Notes: generated from the sequence alone by a model not told the origin. A stretch of DNA of 64,000 nucleotides from Pantoea sp050157905 (GCF_050157905.1 NZ_JBKIWZ010000001.1:1-64000), one strand, 5' to 3'; counted from the stretch's first letter, positions 53,760 through 64,000 are shown. Numbers and translations: made by a program.

Positions 53760-55038
53760 CCAGAATCTTCACATAGGCGCTGGCGCGCTGTTCCTGCATC
53801 CAGGTCTGCGCTTCTTCCGCAAACTTACGGTTGAACAGCATACGGTATGCGCGCTCTTTCTGAGCCGCATCGGTCTTATCGACCTGACGGGTATCCAGCA
53901 GCTGAATCAGATGCCAGCCGAAAGAGGAGTGGACCGGCTGACTGAGCTGACCTTTCTGCAGACGCAGCAGCGCGTCGCGGAACGCCGGATCGAAAACTTC
54001 CGGTGACGTCCAGCCGAGATCGCCGCCCTGGTTAGCCGAACCCGGATCGTCAGAGTACTGCTTGGCCGCGGCAGCGAAGGTAGTTTTTCCACTGCGGATG
54101 TCGGCAGCGATCTGCTCCAGCTGCGCGCGCGCCTGACTGTCAGTCAGGATCGGTGATGGCTTCAGCAGGATGTGACGTGAATGCACTTCGGTGACGGAGA
54201 CATTTTTGCTCTCGCCGCGCAGGTCGTTCACTTTCAGGATGTGGAAGCCCACACCGGAACGGATCGGCCCGACGATATCGCCTTTTTTAGCCGTTGCCAA
54301 CGCCTGAGCAAACAGGGTCGGCAGCTCTTCGATTTTGCCCCAGCCCATGTTGCCGCCTTTCAGCGCCTGAGAGTCGGCGGAATAGGTGACAGCCATCTTG
54401 CCGAAGTCAGCGCCATTTTTCAGTTCGCCAACCAGCTGTTTTGCCAGCGTCTCCTGCTCATCGACCTGCTGCTGCGTCGGGTTTTCCGGCAGCGGCAGCA
54501 GAATATGACTGACGTTCAGCTCGGTGCCCTGGCTGTTCTGAGAGCCAATCTGGGCAGCCAGCGTATCGACTTCCTGCGGCAGGATGGTGACGCGACGACG
54601 TACTTCGTTGTTGCGGACTTCGGCAATCATCATCTCTTTGCGGATCTGAGCACGGTAGACGCTGTAGTTCATGCCGTCATAAGCCAGACGGCTACGCAGC
54701 TGATCGAGGCTCATACGGTTCTGGGCTGCGATGTTCTGAATAGCCTGGTCCAGCTGTTCGTCGCTGATCTGAACGCCCGCTTTCTCGCCCATCTGCAGGA
54801 TGATGTTGTCCATGATCTGACGTTCCAGGATCTGATGGCGCAATGTTTTATCATCGGGCAGCTGCTGATTTGCCTGCCGGGCCTGAGATTTAACCGTACT
54901 CATCATGCCGTCAACGTCACTCTCAAGAACCACGCCGTTATTGACTACGGCAGCAACTTTATCAACGACTTGTGGTGCTGCGAACGCAGTGTTGGCACTG
55001 AGTGCCACACCAAGAATCAGCATTCTCCAGTTCTTCAT
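53743..55038 (-). CDS. surA: Periplasmic chaperone/prolyl isomerase SurA
   Basis: 431 residues (E. coli 428). The signal peptide MKNWRMLILGVALSANTAF is cleaved before APQVVDKVAAVVNNG. The N-terminal chaperone region (about 22-170) is followed by two parvulin domains (about 173-275 and 285-385; SHILLPLPENP, GNMGWGKIEELP, SRHILLKPSPI, GGDLGWTSPEVFDPAF) and a short C-terminal helix. It delivers outer-membrane proteins, including LptD next door, to the Bam complex. Confidence 0.97.
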   Translation of the reverse strand: MKNWRMLILGVALSANTAFAAPQVVDKVAAVVNNGVVLESDVDGMMSTVKSQARQANQQLPDDKTLRHQILERQIMDNIILQMGEKAGVQISDEQLDQAIQNIAAQNRMSLDQLRSRLAYDGMNYSVYRAQIRKEMMIAEVRNNEVRRRVTILPQEVDTLAAQIGSQNSQGTELNVSHILLPLPENPTQQQVDEQETLAKQLVGELKNGADFGKMAVTYSADSQALKGGNMGWGKIEELPTLFAQALATAKKGDIVGPIRSGVGFHILKVNDLRGESKNVSVTEVHSRHILLKPSPILTDSQARAQLEQIAADIRSGKTTFAAAAKQYSDDPGSANQGGDLGWTSPEVFDPAFRDALLRLQKGQLSQPVHSSFGWHLIQLLDTRQVDKTDAAQKERAYRMLFNRKFAEEAQTWMQEQRASAYVKILDGNAQ

Positions 55039-55092
55039 ACTTTATCCATTGTTGGTTCCGCACTGCGGGATTGCCTGTCAAACATCACAACA

Positions 55093-57459
55093 TCAGAAAG
55101 CGGGCTGGTAAGGAATAATGCCCTGACGCAGCATATCGTTGGTACCTAAACCGTAGTTAGGACTCAGACCACGCAGCTCAATGTTGAATGAGATTTGGTT
55201 GTCATATTTACTGTCGTTGTTTTCCCAACCGTTAATTTTGCGTTCGTAACCGACCCGGATCGCATAACAGCATGAGCTGTACTGCACGCCAACCAACTGC
55301 GATGCCGGACGCGAGTTGCGGGTATCGTAGTAGTAAGCGCCTACCACAGACCATGCATCGGCAATCGGCCAGCTGGCCGTGGTGCCCACCTGTGAAATCC
55401 CGTTTTTGTAAATACGGTTGTTAACCAGGTTGCTGTCGTTCAGCGCAGCCGCAACATATTCCGGGCTGCTATAACGGTAGCTCAGCTGCACCATGCGGTC
55501 GGCATCGCGGCGATATTCCAGGACGGTATTGCCCTGAGAGACGTTGTCGAGTTTGGTGTCATACTGCAGACCACCCCGGACGCCCCAGCGATCGCTGATT
55601 TTCCAGTATGTATCGCCAGCCCAGATCAGGCTGCCGGTATCATCTTCTTTACTGGTTTGATTCACACCAGTACGAGAAGGGGTAAACGAGTAGATTTGAC
55701 CCACAGAAACGTTAAAACGTTCGACCAGATCGGTATCATAAATACGGGAGGTGACGCCGGTCGCCACTTCATTCGCAGAAGCGATGCGATCCAGGCCGCT
55801 GTAAGTACGATCGCGGAACAGGCCGGTATAGTCAGTTTGCAGCAGCGTGGAGTCGTATGGATAGATGTTGCTCTGATTGCGGTACGGGATATAGAGGTAC
55901 TGCACCCGTGGCTCCAGCGTCTGGGTGTAACCCACCGCCGAGTTCATGTCGCGGTCAAAGACCAGCCGGCCATCGACCTTAAACTGCGGCAGCGTACGGT
56001 TAACGGACTCTTTAAGCTGGTTGTTACGATCGGTGTCGATGTTGTTGTTGTAATACTCAACATCATCCTGCTGATAGTGCGTCGCCAGTAATTTGGCTTC
56101 GGTATCCAGGCTGGCCCAGCCGTTGGACAGCGGCAGGTTCAGGGTCGGCTCAATATGCAGGCGGGTCGCTTCAGGGTAGCGATCGCTGACGTTGGTAAAC
56201 TTCACCGCCTGGGCATAGATCCGGCCATCAAACGGACCGATATCATTCTGATAGAGATTGACGTCCAGCTGCGGCATGGCGCGGTAGACGTTGCTGTTAC
56301 TGGTGTTACCAAATACCTGGAAATCTTTGGTGGAAAGCGTGGCATCCCAGTTGGTATCTGCGTAGCCAATACTGAATTTTTGCGTGGCGTAGTTATCGGT
56401 CGAGCTGTAGTACTTCGAGTCGAGATCGTTGAAGTAGTAGCTATCACTGACCTTGGTGTAGTCCGCATTGAAACGCCAGTTTTTGTCATAGACGCCAGCA
56501 TGACGCCAGTAGAATAACCAGCGATTAGAACTGTCATCTTCGGCGATACCGCGCAACGCTTTATCTTTGTCGTACTGCTTGTCTGAACCGAGATAATCGA
56601 ACTCCATCAGACCAGCGCCCAGCTCTGTCAGATAGCGGAATTCATTTTCAAACTTCATGCCGCGCTTGCTGATGTAGTGCGGCGTAATGGTGGCATCGGC
56701 CTGCGGCGCGATGTTCCAGTAATAGGGCAGCATGAACTCAAAGCCGTTGTTGCTGCCATATTTTGCATTGGGAATAAGGAAACCGGAGCGACGACGATCG
56801 CCAATCGGTAACTGCAGATAGGGGCTGTAAAAGACCGGCACGGAACCGATCTTAAAGCGGGCATTCCAGATCTCGGCCACTTCCTCTTCGCGATCCTGGA
56901 TCACTTCAGATCCCACCACACTCCAGCTGTTTGAGCCCGGCAGGCAGGAGGTAAAGGTGCCGTTTTCCAGGATGGTGTAGCGGTTGTCGCCGCGCAACTT
57001 CATCTGATCGGCAGTCCCGCGTCCCTGACGATCCACCATCTGGTAATCACCGTTCCAGACGTTAGTATCTTTGGTGTTGAGATTTGACCAGGCTTTCGGA
57101 CCTTTCAGGATGACCTGATTGTCATCGTAGTGCACATTACCCAGCGCATCGACGGTGCGAACCGGGGCGGTCTGGCCGTTCTGCTGGCGCTGATGAAGCT
57201 GAACTTCATCGGCCTGCATGCGGCTGTTACCCTGCTCAATATTGACGTTGCCGGTAAATACCGCATCGTCGGGATAGTTCCCTTTGGCGGCGTCAGAATT
57301 GATGGTGACAGGCAGCTGATTCGCATCGCCATTGACCAGCGGGCGATTGTAACTCGGCACGCCTAACATACACTGCGACATCAAATCGTCGGCAAAGGCT
57401 TGCTGGCTAATGGCTGCGCCGATCAGTGTGGCCAGCAGGGTAGGTATATGTTTTTTCAT
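55093..57459 (-). CDS. lptD: LPS-assembly protein LptD
   Basis: 788 residues from the ATG at 57457-57459 (E. coli 784). The frame opens 12 codons earlier, but MKKHIPTLLATLIGAAISQ ending QAFAD is a proper signal peptide. Outer-membrane barrel that, with LptE, inserts lipopolysaccharide. The N-terminal jellyroll (about 40-200) has Cys30 (LMSQCMLGV) and FTSCLPGSNSW. The barrel carries the CysCys pair in VQYSSCCYAIRVGYER, so both disulfide partners are present. surA follows 54 bp downstream. Confidence 0.97.
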   Translation of the reverse strand: MKKHIPTLLATLIGAAISQQAFADDLMSQCMLGVPSYNRPLVNGDANQLPVTINSDAAKGNYPDDAVFTGNVNIEQGNSRMQADEVQLHQRQQNGQTAPVRTVDALGNVHYDDNQVILKGPKAWSNLNTKDTNVWNGDYQMVDRQGRGTADQMKLRGDNRYTILENGTFTSCLPGSNSWSVVGSEVIQDREEEVAEIWNARFKIGSVPVFYSPYLQLPIGDRRRSGFLIPNAKYGSNNGFEFMLPYYWNIAPQADATITPHYISKRGMKFENEFRYLTELGAGLMEFDYLGSDKQYDKDKALRGIAEDDSSNRWLFYWRHAGVYDKNWRFNADYTKVSDSYYFNDLDSKYYSSTDNYATQKFSIGYADTNWDATLSTKDFQVFGNTSNSNVYRAMPQLDVNLYQNDIGPFDGRIYAQAVKFTNVSDRYPEATRLHIEPTLNLPLSNGWASLDTEAKLLATHYQQDDVEYYNNNIDTDRNNQLKESVNRTLPQFKVDGRLVFDRDMNSAVGYTQTLEPRVQYLYIPYRNQSNIYPYDSTLLQTDYTGLFRDRTYSGLDRIASANEVATGVTSRIYDTDLVERFNVSVGQIYSFTPSRTGVNQTSKEDDTGSLIWAGDTYWKISDRWGVRGGLQYDTKLDNVSQGNTVLEYRRDADRMVQLSYRYSSPEYVAAALNDSNLVNNRIYKNGISQVGTTASWPIADAWSVVGAYYYDTRNSRPASQLVGVQYSSCCYAIRVGYERKINGWENNDSKYDNQISFNIELRGLSPNYGLGTNDMLRQGIIPYQPAF

Positions 57460-57641
57460 ACGCGGTATCGAGAATTCCATGAAAACTGGCATCATGCCGA
57501 CAATCGGGTCAGAGACTAACTTACTGCCCGGCGTTGCGCCAGTGTTAATCCTGGTCTGTCAGCGTTGCTGTTAGGCGCTGAGGTAAATGACAGGTATGAT
57601 AATGCAATTTTCAGCCGCAAGCATGGCGAATTGAGGAGTTT

Positions 57642-58451
57642 ATGCGCTACTGGGGAAAAGTTGTGGGTCTGGCAGTGGGATTACTTTCCGGCGCAGGCTT
57701 CTGGGGTATTGTGATCGGTTTGATCATTGGCCACATGATTGACAAAGTACGCGGTGCGCAAGGCAAGGCTTACTTCTCAAACAATCAGACCCGACAGACG
57801 CTGTTTTTCAGCACTACCTTTCAGGTGATGGGCCATCTGACCAAGTCAAAAGGGCGTGTCACCGAAGCCGATATTCAGATTGCATCGCTGTTAATGGAGC
57901 GGATGCAGCTGCACGGTGACTCACGCACGGCGGCCCAGCGCGCCTTCCGCGAAGGCAAGCAGGCGGATTACCCGTTACGCAGTAAACTGCGTGAACTGCG
58001 CAGCGCCTGCTTTGGCCGCTTCGATCTGATCCGGATGTTTCTGGAGATTCAGATTCAGGCCGCTTTTGCCGATGGGTCGCTGCACCCCAACGAGCGCCAG
58101 GTGCTTTATGTGATTGCCGAGGAGCTGGGTATCTCACGCGTGCAGTTCGATCAGTTTCTGCGCATGATGGAGGGCGGGCAGCAGTTTGGCGGCGGCCAGC
58201 GTGGATCTGGCGGTTTCCAGCAGGCGCAACGCGGACCGACGCTGGACGACGCCTGCAGCGTGCTGGGCGTGAAGCCGGGTGATGACGCCACCACGATTAA
58301 GCGTGCCTACCGCAAGCTGATGAGTGAGCATCACCCTGACAAGCTGGTGGCGAAAGGTCTGCCGCCTGAGATGATGGAGATGGCGAAGCAGAAAGCGCAG
58401 GAGATTCAGGCGGCGTACGATCTGATTCGTAAAGAGAAAGGCTTTAAGTAA
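57642..58451 (+). CDS. djlA: Membrane-anchored DnaJ-like protein DjlA
   Basis: 269 residues (E. coli 271). An N-terminal membrane helix (residues ~7-30, VVGLAVGLLSGAGFWGIVIG) anchors a TerB-like domain (about 55-180). A Gln/Gly-rich linker (GGQQFGGGQRGSGGFQQ) follows, then a C-terminal J domain with HPD in LMSEHHPDKLV. It works with DnaK, and in E. coli it is linked to the Rcs capsule system. Good ribosome site GAGGAG. Divergent from lptD. Confidence 0.96.
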   Translation: MRYWGKVVGLAVGLLSGAGFWGIVIGLIIGHMIDKVRGAQGKAYFSNNQTRQTLFFSTTFQVMGHLTKSKGRVTEADIQIASLLMERMQLHGDSRTAAQRAFREGKQADYPLRSKLRELRSACFGRFDLIRMFLEIQIQAAFADGSLHPNERQVLYVIAEELGISRVQFDQFLRMMEGGQQFGGGQRGSGGFQQAQRGPTLDDACSVLGVKPGDDATTIKRAYRKLMSEHHPDKLVAKGLPPEMMEMAKQKAQEIQAAYDLIRKEKGFK

Positions 58452-58514
58452 TTTCCGGCTGCATGGCCTCTTCTGCTACAGAGGAGGCTTGCAGGCACCG
58501 GCAGCGTGGGGTTC

Positions 58515-59168
58515 TCAGAAGTCGGCAGGCTGGCGGAACGTCATCGCATTGCCAAACGCCGGATGTGTGATGGTCAGCGACTCCGCATGCAGCAGCAGGC
58601 GTGAGGCCATCGCCCTGGCGTCCGGATGAGCATAGAAGTTATCACCCAGAATCGGATGACCCAGCGCCAGCATGTGGACCCGCAGCTGGTGCGAGCGACC
58701 GGTGATCGGCTTCAGCGACACGCGCGCGCTGTTATCGTCACGGTATTCCAGCACCTGATACGCCGTCTGCGCGGCTTTACCGTTCTCAAAACAGACCATC
58801 TGCTTCGGACGATTCGGCCAGTCGCAGATCAGCGGCAGATCAACCAGACCCTCCTCCTTTTCCGGATGTCCCCAGATGCAGGCCACGTAGGTTTTGGCTG
58901 GCTCGCGCTCGCGGAACTGACGTTTCAGTTCACGCTCGGCGTCCTTGGTCAGGGCGACGACCAGCACGCCGCTGGTCGCCATATCCAGCCGATGGACCGA
59001 CTCCGCCTGCGGGAAGTCCCGCTGAATCCGCGTCATCACGCTGTCTTTGTTTTCAGGTAACCGGCCGGGTACCGAGAGCAGACCGCTGGGTTTATTAACC
59101 ACCATGATATGCGCATCCTGATAAAGAATGTGCAGCCAGGGGTCGCGCGGCGGATTGTAAGGTTCCAT
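58515..59168 (-). CDS. rluA: Dual-specificity RNA pseudouridine synthase RluA
   Basis: 217 residues. It makes pseudouridine 746 in 23S rRNA and 32 in some tRNAs. The catalytic Asp62 is in ESVHRLDMATSGVLVVAL. Other marks are VVNKPSGLLSVPGR, KPITGRSHQLRVHMLALGHPI-type and LLLHAESLTITHP. The ATG at 59166-59168 is chosen over one nine codons upstream because MEPYNPPRDPWLHILYQD matches the family N-terminus. rapA ends 40 bp before it, on the same strand. Confidence 0.96.
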   Translation of the reverse strand: MEPYNPPRDPWLHILYQDAHIMVVNKPSGLLSVPGRLPENKDSVMTRIQRDFPQAESVHRLDMATSGVLVVALTKDAERELKRQFREREPAKTYVACIWGHPEKEEGLVDLPLICDWPNRPKQMVCFENGKAAQTAYQVLEYRDDNSARVSLKPITGRSHQLRVHMLALGHPILGDNFYAHPDARAMASRLLLHAESLTITHPAFGNAMTFRQPADF

Positions 59169-59208
59169 GGGGCTTTCCAAAAAAAGAGGGGCCATGCGGC
59201 CCCTGAGC

Positions 59209-62114
59209 TTACTGGTGGGTCACGACAATCAGGCGCAGCGCGTCGAGACGCCAGTTAGCCTGATCGAGACTTTCCAGCACCTGTTCGCGGTTGCTTTCCA
59301 GCGCCTCGATTTCATCTTCACGGATGTTCGGGTTCACGGCCTTCAGCGCGTTGAGACGCGAGAGCTCAGCGCCCAGCTTCTCGTTCGCCTCGGCGCGCGC
59401 AGCGTCAATCAACGCACGCGCTTCGCTGACGACGCTCTCTTCACCCTGCAGCAGAATCGCATGCACATCCTGCTGGACCGCATTCACCAGTTTGCTGGCG
59501 GTATGACGGTTCACCGCGTTGAGCTGACGGTTGAAGCTCTCGAACTCCACTTTATCCGCCAGATTGGTGCCTTTGGTATCCATCAGCAGACGGATCGGCG
59601 TTGGCGGCAGGAAGCGCGTCAGTTGCAGATGCTTCGGCGCCTGCGCCTCTACGACATAGATCAGCTCGACCAGCAGCGTGCCGACCGGCAGCGCCTTGTT
59701 TTTCAGCAGCGACAGCGCGCTGCTGCCCGTATCGCCCGAGAGAATCAGGTCCAGACCGTTGCGGATCAGCGGGTGCTCCCAGGTAATGAACTGGGTATCC
59801 TCGCGGGACAGCGCCTGGTCGCGGTTAAAGGTGATGGTGCAGCCATCTTCCGGCAGACCAGGGAAATCGGGCACCAGCATGTGGTCGGACGGCGTCAGGA
59901 CGATCAGGTTATCGCTGCGATCTTCCTGATTGATACCGACGATATCAAACAGGTTGAGTGCGAAGTTAACCAGACCGGTGTCGTTATCCTGCTCGCTGAT
60001 GGCATTGGCCAGCAGCTGGGCCGATTCGCCGCCGTTGGAGTTCAGCTCCAGCAGACGATCGCGGCCCTGTTCCAGCTGCGCTTTCAGTGCTTCATGCTGT
60101 TTGCGGCACTCGCTGATAAACGTATCGAAACCTTCGCTGTTTTCCGGCGCGGCCAGATAGCCAATCAGCTCTGAATGCACGCTGTCATAAATGGTGCGGC
60201 CGGTCGGGCAGGTGTGTTCAAACGCATCCAGCCCCTCGTGATACCAGCGCAGCAGCACAGCCTGAGCGGTCTGCTCCAGCCACGGCACCAGAATCTGAAT
60301 ATCATGCGCCTGACCGATACGATCCAGACGGCCGATACGCTGCTCCAGCAGGTCCGGATTAAACGGCAGATCAAACATCACCAGACGGCTGGCGAACTGG
60401 AAGTTACGCCCTTCGGAGCCGATTTCAGAGCACAACAGTACCTGCGCGCCATTCTCTTCGGAGGCGAACCAGGCCGCAGCACGGTCACGTTCAATGATCG
60501 ACAGACCTTCATGGAACACGGCGGCCCGGATACCTTCACGTTCGCGCAGTACCTGCTCCAGCTGCAGTGCCGTGGCGGCTTTGGCGCAGATCACCAGCAC
60601 TTTCTCTTTGCGGTTGCTGGTGAGATAGCCCATCAGCCACTCAACGCGTGGGTCAAAGTTCCACCAGGTGCCGCTGTCGCCTTCAAATTCCTGATAAATC
60701 TGTTCCGGATAGAGCAGGTCACGCGCACGTTCTTCGGCACTTTTGCGCGCGCCCATAATGCCGGAAACTTTAATCGCAGTCTGATACTGCGCGGGCAGGG
60801 GCAGACGGATCTGGTGCAGCTCGCGTTTCGGAAAGCCTTTAACCCCATTTCGGGTGTTGCGGAACAGCACGCGGCTGGTGCCGTGACGATCCATCAGCAT
60901 GGAGATCAGCTCCTGGCGCGCCTCCTGCTTGCCATCGCGATCGCTGTTAGCGACCTGCAGCAGCGGCTCGATGTCCTGTTCGCCGACCAGGTCGTTGATC
61001 CGGTTCATCTCCGCCTGAGAGATCGCCTTGTCTGCCAGCAGCGCCGTCACGGCGTCGGCAATCGGGCGAAAATGCTGCTGCTCTTCAACAAAGGCATCAA
61101 AATCGTGGAAGCGATCCGGGTCAAGCAGACGCAGACGGGCGAAATGGCTCTCCATACCCAGCTGCTCCGGCGTCGCGGTCAGCAGGAGAACGCCGGCGAT
61201 TTTCTCTGCCAGCTGTTCGATGACCTGATATTCACGGCTCGGCTCGCCTTCTGACCAGGCAAGATGGTGCGCTTCATCGACCACCAGCAGATCCCATTCG
61301 GCATCCGCCAGTTTCTCAAGGCGCTGACGGTTGCGGCGCACAAAGTCGAGCGAACAGATAATCAGCTGCTCGGTTTCAAACGGGTTATCGCTGTCGTGCT
61401 GCGCTTCGGTGTAGCGGTCATCATCAAACAGCGCAAAGCGCAGGTTGAAGCGACGCAGCATCTCGACCAGCCACTGGTGCTGTAAGGTTTCAGGCACCAC
61501 AATCAGGACACGTTCGGCCCGGCCCGCCAGCAGCTGCTGCTGGATGATCATGCCGGCTTCAATGGTTTTTCCCAGACCCACTTCATCGGCCAGCAGCACG
61601 CGCGGCGCATGGCGGCGGCCCACATCGTGGGCAATGTGCAGCTGGTGCGGGATCAGGTTGGTGCGCATACCGCGTAAGCCACTGATCGGCAGACGGTACT
61701 GCTCACTCTGGTATTTACGGGCGCGAAAGCGCAGGGCAAAGCGATCCATCCGGTCGAGCTGGCCGGCAAACAGGCGATCCTGGGGTTTGCTGAACACCAG
61801 TTTGCTGTCGAGCATCACTTCGCGCAGCATCACGTCGCTCTCGTCGGTATCCAGACGGGTACCGATGTAGGTCATCAGGTCATTTTCGTTGCGGACGTCA
61901 TCGACGCGCATCTGCCAGCCTTCGTGGCTGGTGATGGTGTCACCCGGGTTAAAGATGACGCGGGTAACCGGCGAATCGTTGCGGGCGTAGAGGCGGTTTT
62001 CCCCGTGGCCGGGAAGAGCAGGGTGATCATGCGGGTATCGATCGCCACCACGGTGCCCAGTCCCAGTTCACTTTCCGTATCACTAATCCAGCGCTGACCT
62101 AATGTAAAAACCAT
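59209..62114 (-). pseudogene. rapA: RNA polymerase-associated helicase RapA, frame broken near the N-terminus
   Basis: Swi2/Snf2-type ATPase that recycles stalled RNA polymerase. The first frame starts at 62114 with MVFTLGQRWISDTESELG and follows RapA to LLFPATGK, then shifts. The correct sequence continues in another frame (NDSPVTRVIFNPGDTITSH, then MRVDDVRN at 61911) to the end at 59209. One missing G in the run at about 62001-62004 explains it: adding one base gives exactly 968 codons, the E. coli length. The break lies in the N-terminal Tudor-like region. The ATPase (DEVGLGKTIEAGM, VVDEAHH, IGRLDRIGQAHDI) is intact in the second frame. Real inactivation or a sequencing error are both possible. 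Confidence 0.9.
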
Positions 62115-62267
62115 ATATTTTTTGCTCGAATTTTAACGTTTTTAGAGGTGTTTCCCAAAACTCAGACAATAGCGTTACCGCCAGACAGCAGGGTCTGGAG
62201 CGTACTTAAGAGCGGTGAGTTTCAGGAAGGGCGCTATGGTACTGGATGGCAGGGCGTTCGTCACCTG

Positions 62268-64000
62268 TCAAAAAAGACCCAGCTGCCCGGTAATCAGTGT
62301 AGCAAAGTCCCCGTCCACAAAGGGCAGGATCCCTTCAGCAACCGGCTGAAGTTGCCGGGTCACGTAGTGATCATAGTCCAGTGGCGTGCTGCGCGCCTCC
62401 AGTGGCTCGGGCCCCGCCGTCGCCATGACGTAACGGATCCGGCCACCGTTCTGATACTGCAGCGGGCGGTTTAATTTGCGATTCTGCTCGTCGGCCAACC
62501 GCGCCGCGCGAACGTGGGGCGGCACGTTTCGTTCATACTCTTTTAGCGGACGGCGCAGACGCTTTTTGTAGATCAGCTGATCGTCGAGTTCCCCCGCCAG
62601 CAGCTGCGCCACCGTCTCCCGAATGTAATCCTGCCAGGGTTCCCGGTGGAAGATGCGATGATAGAGCTGCTGCTGAAAGGTTTTGGCCAGCGGCGTCCAG
62701 TCGGTCCGCACCGACTCCAGCCCCCTGAAGACCATGCGTTCGCCGTCTGCGTCACGGATCAGGCCCGCGTAGCGTTTTTTGCTGCCCTGTTCCGCGCCGC
62801 GAATGGTCGGCATCAGAAAACGGCAGAAGTGGCTTTCATACTCCAGCTCCAGCGCGCTGGTCAGTCCCTGGGTCTGCTGCAGATGGTCATGCCACCAGGC
62901 ATTCACCTTCTGCACCAGCTGCTGACCAATCGCCGCTGCTTCTTCTTCGTCGTGAGCCGACTTCAGCCAGACAAAGGTGGAGTCGGTGTCGCCATAGATC
63001 ACATCGTAACCTTCCGCCTCAATCAGCGCGCGGGTCTGCTGCATGATGGCGTGACCGCGCAGCGTAATCGAGGAGGCGAGACGCGGATCGAAGAAGCGAC
63101 AGGCGCTGGTGCCCAGCACGCCGTAAAAGGCGTTCATAATGATTTTCAGCGCCTGCGACAGCGGCTGGTTGTTCTGCTTTTTCGCCGCGTCTCGGCCCAG
63201 CCAGATCTGCTCAACCATCGCCGGCAGGCAGTGGGTGTGTCGCGAGAAGCGCGCTTCGCGGAACCCCGCGACCGAATCGGCATCATCGGGATGGGCCAGG
63301 CCTTCCACCAGTCCGACCGGGTCGATCAGGAAGGTGCGGATAATAGAGGGGTAGAGGCTCTTATAGTCCAGCACCAGCACGGAATCATAGAGGCCGGGGC
63401 GCGAATCCATCACATAGCCGCCCGGACTCGCTTCCGGCGCGACATCTCCCCGGTTGGGCGCGACAAACCCGGCGCGGTGCATCCGGGGAATATAGAGATG
63501 ACTGAAAGCCGCCACCGATCCGCCATGACGATCCACCGCCAGGCCGTTGACCGCCGCGCGCTCCAGCAGAAACGGCATAATCGCCGTCTTGTGGAAAATG
63601 CGCGTGACCAGCTCGCAATCTTTCAGGTTATAGCGCGCCAGCGCCGGTTTATCGTTGGCGAAGCGCCAGTTGATCTCCTCCATGCGCTGCCAGGGATTAT
63701 CGATCGCTTTCCCTTCGCCCAGCAGCTGCTGCGACACCGACTCCAGGCTGAAGGAGGGGAAATCCCAGAACGCCGATTTAAGGGCCTCGATGCCATCAAT
63801 AATCAGGCGGCCGCTGGCAAGGGCGAAGAAAACCCCAGGCTTGAAGCCATGTTCACGCCACTCCAGCGCGGCCTGCTGGCGGCCCAGACGCAGCGGAATG
63901 CCGTAGCGGTCGGCATGTTTCTGCAGCACGCGCAGGTCAAACTGCACCACATTCCAGCCAATCAGCACATCCGGATCGTGCTCGGCAAACCACTGATTCA
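62268..64000 (-). CDS. polB: DNA polymerase II (partial, runs off the right edge)
   Basis: The C-terminal ~577 codons of the ~783-residue family-B polymerase; the 5' end and the expected LexA-controlled promoter are beyond the window. At the edge the frame reads NQWFAEHDPDVLIGWNVVQFDL, part of the 3'-5' exonuclease. Motif A is VLDYKSLYPSIIRTFLID, motif B is around ALKIIMNAFYGVLGTSACRFF, and motif C is IYGDTDSTFVWL. The end TLITGQLGLF matches the family. SOS-induced polymerase for repair and translesion work. rapA follows 153 bp downstream. Confidence 0.96.
   Translation of the reverse strand, partial: NQWFAEHDPDVLIGWNVVQFDLRVLQKHADRYGIPLRLGRQQAALEWREHGFKPGVFFALASGRLIIDGIEALKSAFWDFPSFSLESVSQQLLGEGKAIDNPWQRMEEINWRFANDKPALARYNLKDCELVTRIFHKTAIMPFLLERAAVNGLAVDRHGGSVAAFSHLYIPRMHRAGFVAPNRGDVAPEASPGGYVMDSRPGLYDSVLVLDYKSLYPSIIRTFLIDPVGLVEGLAHPDDADSVAGFREARFSRHTHCLPAMVEQIWLGRDAAKKQNNQPLSQALKIIMNAFYGVLGTSACRFFDPRLASSITLRGHAIMQQTRALIEAEGYDVIYGDTDSTFVWLKSAHDEEEAAAIGQQLVQKVNAWWHDHLQQTQGLTSALELEYESHFCRFLMPTIRGAEQGSKKRYAGLIRDADGERMVFRGLESVRTDWTPLAKTFQQQLYHRIFHREPWQDYIRETVAQLLAGELDDQLIYKKRLRRPLKEYERNVPPHVRAARLADEQNRKLNRPLQYQNGGRIRYVMATAGPEPLEARSTPLDYDHYVTRQLQPVAEGILPFVDGDFATLITGQLGLF

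Noticed and set aside
61875..62114. Separate small gene upstream of rapA
   Set aside because: Its first ~38 codons are the RapA N-terminus and the rest is out-of-frame RapA, so it is part of the frameshifted gene.

Overview
The window reads as chromosomal DNA of an enterobacterium from the Erwiniaceae, most likely Pantoea or a close relative. GC content is moderately high. Nearly every gene is an orthologue of an Escherichia coli K-12 gene in the E. coli order (slt-trpR-yjjX-gpmB-rob-creA ... arcA-yjtD-thrLABC-yaaA-talB-mog ... dnaKJ-nhaAR-rpsT-ribF-ileS-lspA-fkpB-ispH-dapB-carAB ... folA ... apaHG-rsmA-pdxA-surA-lptD-djlA-rluA-rapA-polB). The protein sequences diverge from E. coli, and several E. 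coli genes are missing or replaced. The genus assignment is inference from gene order and from remembered protein similarity; no search was run.

Layout. Positions 1-181 hold the tail of a sugar-epimerase-like gene. Positions 189-11814, all on the minus strand, form one tightly packed accessory operon in the order allophanate hydrolase, urea carboxylase, a GntR/FCD regulator, then the urea ABC transporter UrtABCDE. A well-formed sigma-54 promoter (11855-11870) sits 41 bp before the first gene. The operon imports urea and degrades it by ATP-dependent carboxylation to allophanate and hydrolysis to ammonia and CO2, so it is a nitrogen-scavenging unit that does not need urease. From 12084 on the window is core chromosome: cell-wall turnover (slt), Trp control (trpR with a palindromic operator), stress and redox regulators (rob, arcA with an FNR-type box), the threonine operon with leader peptide and attenuator, transaldolase, molybdopterin adenylyltransferase, the heat-shock pair dnaK-dnaJ behind a sigma-32 promoter, sodium/proton antiport (nhaA, nhaR), the ribF-ileS-lspA-fkpB-ispH cluster, dapB, and carAB with RutR-, PurR- and ArgR-type sites. 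Then come a general porin, folA, a Tat-exported PhoX-type phosphatase, the lptD-surA-pdxA-rsmA-apaG-apaH cluster, djlA, rluA, rapA, and polB running off the right edge.

Departures from the E. coli layout are the main points of interest: the urea operon beside slt, loss of creBCD between creA and arcA, an MHS-type transporter in the satP/yaaW/yaaI slot, a porin between carB and folA, and phoX between folA and apaH. Two genes look irregular. rapA has a one-base deletion that breaks its reading frame after about 38 codons. nhaR begins just after a terminator-like hairpin holding its only good Shine-Dalgarno sequence, and has no stop codon before it runs into the antisense of rpsT. I saw no prophage, insertion sequence, CRISPR array, tRNA or rRNA gene, and no clearly new multi-gene system. 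The urea operon with its sigma-54 promoter and the nhaR arrangement are the best candidates for a closer look.
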